This document shows, piece by piece, positions 1-9,486 of a stretch of 64,000 bases of DNA (its first letter is position 1; each line of letters begins with the position of its first letter). Where the stretch lies: the NCBI GenBank assembly GCA_031549725.1, contig JAVBPH010000028.1:1-64000 (forward strand). Reading direction: 5' to 3'. This DNA is from UBA937 sp031549725 (lineage in GTDB: Bacteria > Spirochaetota > Spirochaetia > Treponematales > Breznakiellaceae). The translations under genes were made by a program, and so were the position numbers. Under the pieces are notes generated by a model. That model searched no databases and was not told where the DNA came from. It saw only the letters and a list, made by a program, of their open reading frames with translations.

Positions 1-136
1 CCTTTTTCAAAACTCGGTTAGTTTTGAAAAAGGCTTTTGCAGAAAGAATGCTATTTCCTTACCCATAAATAAAATAGTATTCTTTCTGCACTTACATCTA
101 AGGTTGCTTTTTCAAAATTTGACATTTTGAAAAAGC
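1..136. repeat. Cluster of three hairpins, two of one sequence family
   Basis: Three consecutive inverted repeats are visible. Positions 1-13/21-33 form a perfect 13-bp stem (CCTTTTTCAAAAC). Positions 39-56/72-89 form an 18-bp stem with one G-T pair. Positions 106-118/124-136 form a perfect 13-bp stem (GCTTTTTCAAAAT) related to the first. They lie downstream of the leftward UPF0164 gene. They could act as terminators or be a REP/MITE-like repeat cut by the window edge. Confidence 0.75.
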
Positions 137-209
137 CTCGTCTTTATAGATAAATGTATCTCAATTAATTCATCTTTCAAGAATTTTATCCATGATTTTC
201 TGATTTTTT

Positions 210-1487
210 TTAGAATTCCATTAATTCCCGGATCTGATTTTCCAGGTTTTTGGTCTTGGCAAGAAGCGCAAGCGCCTCTTTGGCGGGTTCAAATTTAGGC
301 TGTATTCTTAATGTCTCTTCCCAGTTGTACTGGGCTTCTTCATAGTTGCCTTCAGCATAGGCCTCAAGTCCGGTAAAATACAGTTCATCCGCCTTGTCGG
401 ATGCCGCCTGGCGGCCCTGGTCCCCAAAGTCAAAACGGGCGCCCAGACTTATCCGGTTAAGCGGTTCCGCCTGGGTTAAAAGATCCAGTGAATAGTTGAC
501 ATCCAGGGCTACATTTTTCAGTTTTATCTCGCTGCCCAGGGTTATCCGGGCATTTCCGGTTTTTGAAAGCAATCCCACCCTCATGGCAAGGAAATTGGTC
601 ACCGCTGCGTTTACGCCAAATGCCCAATAGGGTTTTTCCGACAGGCCGGGATCAACCATATTCAGGGGAACCGAAAAATCAAAGGAAAACTGAACCGGCC
701 GGACGGGTTTATACGCCAGCCCCAGGGCAAACACCGTGGGAAGCGGATCTCCCTGGGCCGGAAGCCCGAGATTCCGGATTACTATCCCGGCGGAAGTGTT
801 TTTCTCCCGGGAACTGTAAAATTTGAAGAGGTTGAACCGGGTGAGAGCCCCCAAATCGGCCATAATGGTTGCGGTCGACTGGGAGCGGCCTGACCCGTCT
901 ATAACAGTATCGCTGCCGTTGGCAAAGTCCGGCACAAACCGGAACGCTCCCTTCAGGTTTAATCCCAGGGAAACCCCGGTAAAATAGTAGCCTGAAAAGA
1001 AGTTATACGAGATATTTAGTGTCCCGACGACTTCCGAATAGTATCCCTTGGAAACCCGGTCTCCAAACATATTGTATTCGGTAAAAGGCACATAAAGCCA
1101 TTTTCCAGCGGCGGCCAGGCCTAAATCCTTAACCCGGAACGTATAAACAATACTTTCCACATTGGTGTCCGCTATCCAGTTATTGTGGAAAAAGCCCAGT
1201 TCTGTTTTGGCCAGCATGGAAGACCCCGCGGGGTTCCATTCAATAAAGGTAAGATCATCCGCCACCGCGGTAAAGGAAGTCCCCATACCTTCGGATTTTC
1301 CCCCCATGGGAACGTTAAGCACCGGAAACGCGGTTAACCCCGCATTATCGTCGACGCCGTATACATCCAGCAGGAAATCCGTGATGGAACCATAACCGTC
1401 TTCATTGAAATCCAGGGCTCCCGCCGGAAGGGCAGCAAAAAAGAGAAGCATAATAACGATAATAAAATATTTCTTTTTTTGTTCCAT
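210..1487 (-). CDS. UPF0164 / PorV-like outer membrane beta-barrel protein with C-terminal TPR
   Basis: Predicted exported outer-membrane protein of 425 residues. I chose the ATG at 1487 because it opens a typical signal peptide (MEQKKKYF, hydrophobic core, LPAGA cleavage area); the longer open frame upstream has no signal sequence. A region rich in alternating hydrophobic residues (about 40-345) fits a FadL/PorV-type barrel, with the NPAG motif typical of UPF0164 proteins. Residues about 360-410 (ADELYFTGLEAYAEGNYEEA) form one TPR. The family is expanded in treponemes, where transport of hydrophobic substrates has been proposed; the substrate here is unknown. It is divergent from the TPR/SpoIIE operon. 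Confidence 0.75.
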   Translation of the reverse strand: MEQKKKYFIIVIMLLFFAALPAGALDFNEDGYGSITDFLLDVYGVDDNAGLTAFPVLNVPMGGKSEGMGTSFTAVADDLTFIEWNPAGSSMLAKTELGFFHNNWIADTNVESIVYTFRVKDLGLAAAGKWLYVPFTEYNMFGDRVSKGYYSEVVGTLNISYNFFSGYYFTGVSLGLNLKGAFRFVPDFANGSDTVIDGSGRSQSTATIMADLGALTRFNLFKFYSSREKNTSAGIVIRNLGLPAQGDPLPTVFALGLAYKPVRPVQFSFDFSVPLNMVDPGLSEKPYWAFGVNAAVTNFLAMRVGLLSKTGNARITLGSEIKLKNVALDVNYSLDLLTQAEPLNRISLGARFDFGDQGRQAASDKADELYFTGLEAYAEGNYEEAQYNWEETLRIQPKFEPAKEALALLAKTKNLENQIRELMEF

Positions 1488-1604
1488 CTGTATATAAATA
1501 TACATCGGTTTATTTAATATTTCTATGATATATATTATCATATAGCGAAAAACATCTAATTCCGATACTTTATAGAGTAGGGGAGTAGGGTAAATCAGGA
1601 GATG

Positions 1605-4600
1605 ATGGATAAAACCCATTTAAAATGGCATGTATGGCGCATAATGGCGATTGGACTGACTCTTGGGTTTATCGCTGCTTCCGGGGTTTTTGCCCAGTCG
1701 GGGAAGGTCTCTCTGTCCCAGGTGGACCAGCTCATAGCTGAACATAGGAACAATGCGGCCCTTAAGGTCCTGCTCGAGTATCATAATCAATACTCCCAGG
1801 ACCAGGATAATTTCGATAAAAGAATTAAGATAATTACGAAAGCCCAGAACGATTTCATTGTTCTGGGACAAAAACTGTTGAATGCCGATAAAGATGACCC
1901 TGATTACTACGAATTAGCCTTATCAATTATCCGACAAATGGAGAACATCGAAGTTGAACCCAATCAAACTCAGAGTGATTTTCTCCGGAGGACAAAAGAA
2001 TTCGCCGTTTTTAACTATAATAACGCCCAGCTGGCAAAAATTCTTAATGAAGGCCGCAATTTCCTTAACCGGAATGAATATAGTTCAGCCCTGTCCACAT
2101 ATTTAACCGGTACCAATCTTTACAGAGACGAATTTTATGAAGCCCAATACGGGGATTTGGTTTATGCTAAGGTAGAGGAAGATCTGCGGACCATAAACCA
2201 GAGCATCGCCGAATTTAATGCCCTCCAAAACAGGGTACTCAGCACTCTTTCGGAATTTGAAAGGATTGCCCAGCAGACCAACGGATATGCCGGACTTAAC
2301 AACCTCACCCGGGTATATAATAATTTGGAAGCCGTTACCGGTGATTTAATGACCGTGAGGAATAAACTTTCCAACGCCGGGGCTTCCCTTCAAAACCAGT
2401 CAAATCTTCTAAAGCAGACTGATGATACCTGGGGAGATGCGTCCCACCTGCCGTTCCTGCTGCGGCTGATTAGAGGCCGGGATTCGGAAACCCTGCCCGA
2501 GGGGATGCTGGGAACCATGGACAGCCTCTGGCTGAGGGTCCGGGACAGTGCCCTGTCGTACCTGACGGACATTACCAATAGTGATTACGAAAATGCCCTT
2601 AGTTTGGGGAAACAAAACCTGTTTTCCAGGTCGGAACAGGAATTCAATGGGGTGATGGGTTTTAATGCCATGGTTTTAAAGACTATCCTCTGGGAGGACC
2701 GGAAGGATGGTCTTATTATCCCGATTTATATTGTAATTGACGGGGAAGCCGTAGCGGAAAACCAGGTATCCCGGTATTATCAATTCTATTCTATGTCCAA
2801 GTCCGTACCCCATATCGTCGCAGCCCAGAACAGTACCGGCACCTTGAACGCCATGATGGCTCCGGGATTCAATTCGGTATGGATGTGGCGGGATGGGGCC
2901 ATAACTCCGGCAAATGCCATGCAGCAGGAACGGGACATCCTGGCCCGGTTTGACAATTTTGAAGCTGAGGTCCGCAACAGGCTGGCCGTGCTGGAGGAAA
3001 CCGGGAATGAGCTGAATACCATCAGAACCGATACCTCCGCCGGGTTTAATTACAACATCTACCTGGATGAAGCCAGGTCATACTATAATTCTTTGCTTGG
3101 TTCCATTGCGGAACAACAGAGAGCTGCGGTGGAGCGCCGTTATACCATTGCCAACGGCGAACTGGATAAAAGGCGTGCCCAAAGACAGGCCCAATACGAT
3201 GAAGCCCTCGGGATGATCAACGGAACGGCCAGGGAAAGCTCGGTTGTTTTGGTCAAATATCCGGCGGAAGCGAATGTTATCCTTACCAGCCTGCTCCAGA
3301 CTATTGTTGGGGATATCCAAAGCGGCAATGAACTGGTTCAGCAGTATTCCGGGGAGCGTCCGGCCATCGGGAATTCCCAGGAAATGGTATCCCTGCTTGC
3401 CCAGGCCAGGGGCATCCTTTCGAACCTGGAATCCCTCCGGAATTCCGCCCAGGCAGCATCCAGCCAGGCTCAGACCATGGTGGCCCAGGCAAACAGCTTA
3501 AAACTTGACGGGGACAGGCTCCTCCGGGAAGCTCAGGCGGCGATGAACCAGAACAACTTTGACATGGCCCGGGAACGGGTTAAAAGGGCAGAAAACCAGT
3601 ACGATGAATCATTGAAAATCCAGGAATCCGCATCCCTCAGGACATTCCGGGACGGGCAGTTGTTAAATATCGATGCTGAAATAAACAGCCGGGAAAATGC
3701 GATAAACCTGGTCCAGGTCCGACGGCTGGTGGACAAGGCAAAAAATGATTTTAATGCCCAGAACTTTGAAAGCGCCGACGATGCCCTTTCGGAGGCAAAA
3801 AACCTTCACCAGAAAACCAACGTGGAACCCAACGCGGAAATTTTATACTGGCAGGGTATTGTAAGAAATGCCCTGTCCCTGCGTTCCGGGACCACCATTC
3901 CTTCCACGGCCCCGCTTTATTCGGAGATGAGCCAGCTCCTGCGGGATGCATACCAGGCCTATGAAACCGGGGCCAACCTGTTCAGCCAGAACAGGAGAAC
4001 CGAAGGGACCGCAAGACTCAACGAAGCCCAGAAAAAGCTCCAGGAAGTAAGGCTGGTGTTCCCCCTGAATGAGGAAGCGGGAATCCTCAGTCTGCGGATT
4101 GACCAGTTAATAGATCCAAATTTTGTACAGAAATTCCAGAACCTGGTTGAAGCGGCATACCAGTCGGTGATGAGTGATAAATCCGTAGAGGCCTATACCA
4201 CGTTAAAAAACCTTTCGGTCATCAATCCGAATTATCCGGGAATAAAAAATCTGTTGTACCAGGCGGGTGTTCAGATTGGAGAAATTATTCCGCCTCCCAG
4301 CGCAGCCGCGGTTGCCCGGTCCGATCAGCTCACCGCTTCCGCCAGGATTATTGTTGATGGAAATGTCCAGTCCCAGTATCCCGCGGCGCTGGAAATGTTA
4401 AACGAGGCAATCCGGTTGAATCCGGCGAACAATGCTGCGGCTCAGCTTATCGACAGGCTTAATACCCGCATGGGCGGAACTAATTCGATTATGACCAGCG
4501 CTGCCAAGGCAAAATATGACATAGCCGTTAGAGAATTCCAGAATAGAAATATACTTGTGGCCCAAAGACTTGTCGAGGAGCTCCTGGCGGATCCCCGGAA

Positions 4601-4655
4601 TAGAAATTCCTCGGATATTATTGAGCTTAAGCAGCGGATTGAGGCTTCCCTATGA
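1605..4655 (+). CDS. Exported TPR / coiled-coil protein
   Basis: About 1016 residues. The N-terminus is a signal peptide (RIMAIGLTLGFIAASGVFAQ, cut after VFA). The rest is almost entirely helical: Gln/Asn-rich coiled coil with several TPR-like units, such as AALKVLLEYHNQY near the start and YPAALEMLNEAIRLNPANN near the C-terminus. No catalytic motif is seen. AGGAG overlaps the ATG at 1602, so the second ATG (1605) is better spaced. The stop overlaps the start of the SpoIIE gene, so the two are translationally coupled. A periplasmic scaffold that works with that sensor is an inference. Confidence 0.7.
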   Translation: MDKTHLKWHVWRIMAIGLTLGFIAASGVFAQSGKVSLSQVDQLIAEHRNNAALKVLLEYHNQYSQDQDNFDKRIKIITKAQNDFIVLGQKLLNADKDDPDYYELALSIIRQMENIEVEPNQTQSDFLRRTKEFAVFNYNNAQLAKILNEGRNFLNRNEYSSALSTYLTGTNLYRDEFYEAQYGDLVYAKVEEDLRTINQSIAEFNALQNRVLSTLSEFERIAQQTNGYAGLNNLTRVYNNLEAVTGDLMTVRNKLSNAGASLQNQSNLLKQTDDTWGDASHLPFLLRLIRGRDSETLPEGMLGTMDSLWLRVRDSALSYLTDITNSDYENALSLGKQNLFSRSEQEFNGVMGFNAMVLKTILWEDRKDGLIIPIYIVIDGEAVAENQVSRYYQFYSMSKSVPHIVAAQNSTGTLNAMMAPGFNSVWMWRDGAITPANAMQQERDILARFDNFEAEVRNRLAVLEETGNELNTIRTDTSAGFNYNIYLDEARSYYNSLLGSIAEQQRAAVERRYTIANGELDKRRAQRQAQYDEALGMINGTARESSVVLVKYPAEANVILTSLLQTIVGDIQSGNELVQQYSGERPAIGNSQEMVSLLAQARGILSNLESLRNSAQAASSQAQTMVAQANSLKLDGDRLLREAQAAMNQNNFDMARERVKRAENQYDESLKIQESASLRTFRDGQLLNIDAEINSRENAINLVQVRRLVDKAKNDFNAQNFESADDALSEAKNLHQKTNVEPNAEILYWQGIVRNALSLRSGTTIPSTAPLYSEMSQLLRDAYQAYETGANLFSQNRRTEGTARLNEAQKKLQEVRLVFPLNEEAGILSLRIDQLIDPNFVQKFQNLVEAAYQSVMSDKSVEAYTTLKNLSVINPNYPGIKNLLYQAGVQIGEIIPPPSAAAVARSDQLTASARIIVDGNVQSQYPAALEMLNEAIRLNPANNAAAQLIDRLNTRMGGTNSIMTSAAKAKYDIAVREFQNRNILVAQRLVEELLADPRNRNSSDIIELKQRIEASL

Positions 4656-7600
4656 TGCAAAAGTTCCGGATATTACGCTGTTTTTTATTTTTTCTTGTAC
4701 TGCTCTGCCCTGCGGGTATGGTTTTTGGGGTATCTACTTTCTATTGGGAAGATCCGGTTTCCTATTCCCCCGGAACGGGCAGCTTTCCCGTTTCCGCGTA
4801 TAACGGCGATATTTCGGTGGTGGCCTGGCAGGAAACGGAAGTTTTTACTAGCGGCAGGGACGGTATCAGTGCCGGCCAGATCCGGATCTCCGCGGCGGTA
4901 AAAAATGGCCAGGGCAATTGGACCATAAAACGGTCCATCGGGGGACCCTACCAATTTTCGGGCTCGGAACCTTCAGTATTAAGTGCCGCCGTGGACAACC
5001 AGGGCAGGATATTTATAGCCGCCGCGGCTTCAGCTTCCTATATAGAAATTCTTAAATCGGAGAATGGGGGGGATAGTTTTACGGTCCACCGAATCCAGGG
5101 GAATTCCGGCAGTACCCTGGCCCCGAAAATATTTACCCGGGCCGACGGGGGGTACCTTCTGTTCACCACCCAGGGAACCGGGGATGCCCTGTCGCTGTAT
5201 TTTTCCCGTTCCAGCGACGGGATCAACTGGGAACCCTTCGCCCCTTTTGTCAAAAACGTAAATATGAGTTTGAACTTCCTCCCGGACCATGTGGTTTTTG
5301 AGGGAAGGGATTACGTGGTTTTTCAGTCCTTTGCGGGGGATGAAAATTTCACCTTCCAGCTTTATCTTACGTCCAGCAGGGATGGGGGAATCACCTGGGA
5401 TACACCCCTGCGGATAACCAGTTTTTATGATCCCTATATGAATACCACCTCCGATCCCGGGCGGTTTGATAACCAGCGGCCCCAGATTTCAGTCCAGCAG
5501 GGCCGGCTCTTTCTGGTATGGGAACGGCGGTATACCACGGGGAATCCCTTAATTTACGGGGTGTATCTGAATGCCAACGGAATCATCCAGAGCAGTCCCC
5601 AGCGGTTGTCCCAGCCGGGAACCTACTGTAATAATCCTATTGCCTTTGATTATCAGGGGGAAACCACGGTGGTGTGGTTTGACAACCGGTGGGGCCAGAA
5701 CAGGGCATTCCTGGCCCAGTATACCGGTGTGGACTGGCAAAGCCGGGATATGTCAGGAGCCACCGGGGCATCATCCTTTGTCCGGCCTATTATTAATAAC
5801 GGGGACCTCTACCTCTTCTGGCAGTCCACCCAGAATAACCGGAACAGGATTTTTACCCTCTGGCCAGACAGAACCGTAAACACTCCCAGGCTGGTCCCGG
5901 TTAATTTCCAGGCGGGCAGGCGTACCCAGGGAGACACCGCCAGGATTTCCTGGCAGAATCCCTATGACTCATCGGGAATTAAGGGGTATTCGACCAGTTG
6001 GTCCGCCTCTCCTGATGCGGTACCTGAAAAAAATATCACAATTTATTTGGGCGCTTCAAATCAGGCTGAAGAAAAAGCCCCGGAAGACGGATCATGGTAT
6101 TTTTCCGTTATTGCCCAGGACTTTGCGGGCAACTGGTCCGCGCCGGCCCGGATAGAGTTTATCCGGGACACCACTCCGCCCCCGGCGGCAGCTATTATTC
6201 CCCCGGACCTGGATGCCAACGGATACCTGGTATCAAATACCTTCACCATGCAATGGAACCATCCGCCCGCATCGGATGTTGCGGGTTATACATGGAATCT
6301 CCAGTATCAGGGTCCGCTGGCCCAGTATGTCCGGATGAACAGTGAAGATTTTGACCAGGCCATGGAAAGTATTCCGGTTTCAGGAATACGTATGAGTCCC
6401 AGGATTATGGGAACCGGAACAAGCGTTTCCTATACCAACGAGGATAATGGGGTCTGGAGGTTTTCCGTAGCAGCCATCGATGAAGCCGGGAACATCGGTC
6501 CCGCATCGAATCTGTATTTCAGGACCAACAAGTATGTTCCCTATACTTACGTTACCTATGTTAATTCCCGGCAGGATGAACAGGGAATTGTCAGCCTGGA
6601 AATAATCGGCCGGGGCTTTTCCGAAGGCGGCAACGTCAGCAGGATATTCCTGGACCGGGACGGCCGGGCTCCCTATGACAGGGAATTCTTCCTTAGCCGG
6701 GGAGATTTCAGGGTTCTTTCGGACCGGGAAATCGGCGGAATCCGGGTGGATGACCTGGACCAGGGGATATACCGGATTGGTCTGGAACATCCCGTCCGGG
6801 GACTTACCATGACCGCCCCCATAGTAACCGTGGATGAAATGGGAACGGTTAAATTCGGGGATTTCTCGGCGGAATGGAAACCCTCATGGGCCGTGCGTCC
6901 CGACAGGAAGTTTATTATTGATACCTCCCTGCTAATCGTTGCGGGAATCATGGTATTTGCATTTATTGGAATTATCGTTTCGGCCAGGGGAATTGGAAAT
7001 GTTGTTGCCGAAGAAGCGGCCATCCGGATGGAAGCCGCGGCCCTCATCACAGGAGATCTTATGCCATCAGAAAAGAAAAAAAGCATAAAGAAAATCAAAC
7101 GCCGGGGAGCAGGCCTCCGGCTGAAACTTGCATCATTTACAATAATTCTTGTCACACTGGTGGTTGGAATTGTTTCAGGTCCCTTGTATATATCTATGAC
7201 CAGGACCCAGGAAGAAACATTGCTCACCGGCCTCTGGGACCGTTCCAAGGTTCTTCTTGAAGGGCTTGCTTCCAGCGCCAGGGTATATATGCCATCCCAG
7301 AACCTGCTGGAATTGGGATTCCTCCCTGCCCAGACTGCGGCTATTCCCGAGGCGGAATATGTGACCATCACCGGGTTTGGATCAACTCCGAGTATATACA
7401 ATGATTATGTCTGGGCGACCAATGACCCGGCGATTCATTCCAAGATCAATACCTCCGCTTTCCAGGCCGGGGTTTCCCGGTTAACCGACGAACTGAGCCC
7501 CAGAATGCCGGAAATATCCGAAGAACTGAACACCCGGGCCAGGGACCAGGTCGGAAAAATCACCGAAAGTATTGCCGCGCTTACCGCCGAAGGCAGATCC

Positions 7601-9256
7601 CTTGCCTTGAGGACCGATACGGCCAGCGCAAACCGGTTTAATGAAATCCAGTCTTCCCTCCGGGGCCTGGAAAACCAGATGACCGAAGACCTGAATACCA
7701 TCGGCAGCGAGATTGGATCGGAACCGGCATTCTCCAGGGAACGCCTGGCAGACAATAAGGCCAGGAACTATATCTTCTTTAAACCGGTCATGTACCGCCA
7801 GGGATCGGAGGATGTATATTTCCGGGGTATGATCCGGCTGGAAGTATCAATTGATTCAATCGCCGATAGGATTGCCGAAGGCCAGCGGGACCTGCTGCGG
7901 GTTATATTAATTGTAGCCCTGTCCGCAATAGGTATCGGGATTTTTGGGGCCCTCATCATGTCCACCATTATCATCCGGCCCCTGAGGAAGCTGGTTTCCC
8001 ATGTGGAGATTATCCGGGATACCGAGGATAAGGCAAAACTTGACGGTCTGGACATCAAAATTAAAACCAGGGATGAAATTGCGGTTCTGGGGAAAACCAT
8101 CAACGATATGACCCACGGTCTGGTCAAGGCTGCCCAGGCGTCCCAGGACCTGACTATTGGTAAGGAAGTTCAGAAGAAATTTATTCCCCTGGAAGTGGAC
8201 AAGGAGGGCAACAAGCTTTCCTTCGGGGCCAAGGATACAAAATATGCTAACTTCTTCGGTTACTATGAGGGAGCCAAGGGTGTATCCGGGGACTACTTCG
8301 ATTATGAAGATCTGGACGGACGTTACTACGCGGTGATTAAGTGCGACGTTGCCGGAAAGGGTATTCCCGCGGCACTTATCATGATCCAGGTGGCCACCAT
8401 GTTCCTCAACTATTTCAAGAACTGGAAGCCCACCGCCAAGGGCATGCAGATCCAGGATGTGGTTTACCAGATAAACGACTTTATTGAAACCCTGGCATTC
8501 AAGGGCCGGTTTGCCGCATTCACCCTTTGCCTTTTCGATTCGGAAACAGGTACCGTCCGGTTCTGCAATGCGGGGGATAATATTGTACACCTGTACGATG
8601 CATCGGAACGGAGAATGAAGGTTATCACCCTGCCGGAATCGCCGGCCACGGGGGTTCTGCCCAACTTCATGGTGGAAAGCAGCGGAGGCTACAATGTTCA
8701 GACCCTTACTATTGATAAGGGTGATATCCTCTTCCTCTACACTGACGGTATTGAAGAAGCCAAACGGAAATTCCGGGATGCCAAATTCAGGGAAGTACTC
8801 TGCGAAGAAGGAGGCGCCCCGGTGGATACACCCCATGCAACCCATTCGGTTGGCCAGGGGGATGAAGAGATGGGTCCGGAACGGGTGGAAGGAATTATCA
8901 ATGCGGTGATGAACAAGGAAGTGTACAGCCTTTATAAATACCACAACCCCGAGGGAGAGCAGACCCTCCGGTTTGATTTTACCACCTGCGAAGGCACCGA
9001 GGAGGAGTGTATCATGGCCATGGTGGCGGTGGAAAAAATGTTCCGGGCCTACAAGGACCCCAACGCCGCTGAAGAAAACCGGGTATTGGTTGATAAAAAG
9101 GTTGATGCGTTCCTCAAGGAACATTTCCTCCAATACCGGACGTATTGTTCGTTTACCAAGGAATATCTTGACAGTGATAACTATATTTATTACACCCACC
9201 TTAAGGAAGATGAGCAGTACGATGACCTGACCATTCTGGGGATTAAGAGGAAATAG
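4652..9256 (+). CDS. Membrane-bound SpoIIE-family PP2C phosphatase with large periplasmic ectodomain
   Basis: 1534 residues. A signal peptide (1-27) leads into a propeller-like ectodomain with Asp-box motifs (SSDGINW, SRDGGITW; about 30-400) and FN3-like segments (about 420-620). Membrane segments lie near 755-780, 826-848 and 1080-1108, with a second extracytoplasmic sensor region between the last two. A HAMP-like linker follows, then the SpoIIE/PP2C domain (about 1165-1534). Its metal-binding motifs VSGDYFDY, CDVAGKGIPAAL and LYTDGIEEA are intact, and the protein ends YDDLTILGI. RsbU-type enzymes of this kind dephosphorylate anti-anti-sigma factors. The partner is not in the window. The ATG overlaps the upstream TPR gene's stop. 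Confidence 0.85.
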   Translation: MMQKFRILRCFLFFLVLLCPAGMVFGVSTFYWEDPVSYSPGTGSFPVSAYNGDISVVAWQETEVFTSGRDGISAGQIRISAAVKNGQGNWTIKRSIGGPYQFSGSEPSVLSAAVDNQGRIFIAAAASASYIEILKSENGGDSFTVHRIQGNSGSTLAPKIFTRADGGYLLFTTQGTGDALSLYFSRSSDGINWEPFAPFVKNVNMSLNFLPDHVVFEGRDYVVFQSFAGDENFTFQLYLTSSRDGGITWDTPLRITSFYDPYMNTTSDPGRFDNQRPQISVQQGRLFLVWERRYTTGNPLIYGVYLNANGIIQSSPQRLSQPGTYCNNPIAFDYQGETTVVWFDNRWGQNRAFLAQYTGVDWQSRDMSGATGASSFVRPIINNGDLYLFWQSTQNNRNRIFTLWPDRTVNTPRLVPVNFQAGRRTQGDTARISWQNPYDSSGIKGYSTSWSASPDAVPEKNITIYLGASNQAEEKAPEDGSWYFSVIAQDFAGNWSAPARIEFIRDTTPPPAAAIIPPDLDANGYLVSNTFTMQWNHPPASDVAGYTWNLQYQGPLAQYVRMNSEDFDQAMESIPVSGIRMSPRIMGTGTSVSYTNEDNGVWRFSVAAIDEAGNIGPASNLYFRTNKYVPYTYVTYVNSRQDEQGIVSLEIIGRGFSEGGNVSRIFLDRDGRAPYDREFFLSRGDFRVLSDREIGGIRVDDLDQGIYRIGLEHPVRGLTMTAPIVTVDEMGTVKFGDFSAEWKPSWAVRPDRKFIIDTSLLIVAGIMVFAFIGIIVSARGIGNVVAEEAAIRMEAAALITGDLMPSEKKKSIKKIKRRGAGLRLKLASFTIILVTLVVGIVSGPLYISMTRTQEETLLTGLWDRSKVLLEGLASSARVYMPSQNLLELGFLPAQTAAIPEAEYVTITGFGSTPSIYNDYVWATNDPAIHSKINTSAFQAGVSRLTDELSPRMPEISEELNTRARDQVGKITESIAALTAEGRSLALRTDTASANRFNEIQSSLRGLENQMTEDLNTIGSEIGSEPAFSRERLADNKARNYIFFKPVMYRQGSEDVYFRGMIRLEVSIDSIADRIAEGQRDLLRVILIVALSAIGIGIFGALIMSTIIIRPLRKLVSHVEIIRDTEDKAKLDGLDIKIKTRDEIAVLGKTINDMTHGLVKAAQASQDLTIGKEVQKKFIPLEVDKEGNKLSFGAKDTKYANFFGYYEGAKGVSGDYFDYEDLDGRYYAVIKCDVAGKGIPAALIMIQVATMFLNYFKNWKPTAKGMQIQDVVYQINDFIETLAFKGRFAAFTLCLFDSETGTVRFCNAGDNIVHLYDASERRMKVITLPESPATGVLPNFMVESSGGYNVQTLTIDKGDILFLYTDGIEEAKRKFRDAKFREVLCEEGGAPVDTPHATHSVGQGDEEMGPERVEGIINAVMNKEVYSLYKYHNPEGEQTLRFDFTTCEGTEEECIMAMVAVEKMFRAYKDPNAAEENRVLVDKKVDAFLKEHFLQYRTYCSFTKEYLDSDNYIYYTHLKEDEQYDDLTILGIKRK

Positions 9257-9304
9257 GGTTATCCCTGCGGGAATCTTTTTGAAGATTCAATATCGTAAAT
9301 CCCT

Positions 9305-9330
9305 GTGGTTGAGGCTCCCGAAACCACCCG
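9305..9330. repeat. Palindromic 26-bp dispersed repeat, copy 1
   Basis: This 26-bp stretch is identical to 11967-11992. Its arms GTGGTT and AACCAC surround GAGGCTCCCGA, so it can form a hairpin. The two copies bracket the thiI-desulfurase pair. The spacer 9257-9486 otherwise shows no gene I can support. Confidence 0.75.
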
Positions 9331-9486
9331 CCGGGAGGGATCCCCTGTTTTGGAGGTCCCTTCGACACTTTGAGAGCCTCAGGGACTGGGGATCATTTTT
9401 TAATAAGTTTTGCCCTGAGTTTGTCAAAGATTGGATGCAACCGGTCAGAAATATCTATTTACCCTTAGAGAAGGCTTTGCCCCTTA

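Noticed and set aside
6673..9199. Long open frames on the minus strand opposite the SpoIIE gene
   Set aside because: They mirror codon bias of the coding strand, lack family motifs and start sites, and overlap a clearly real gene.
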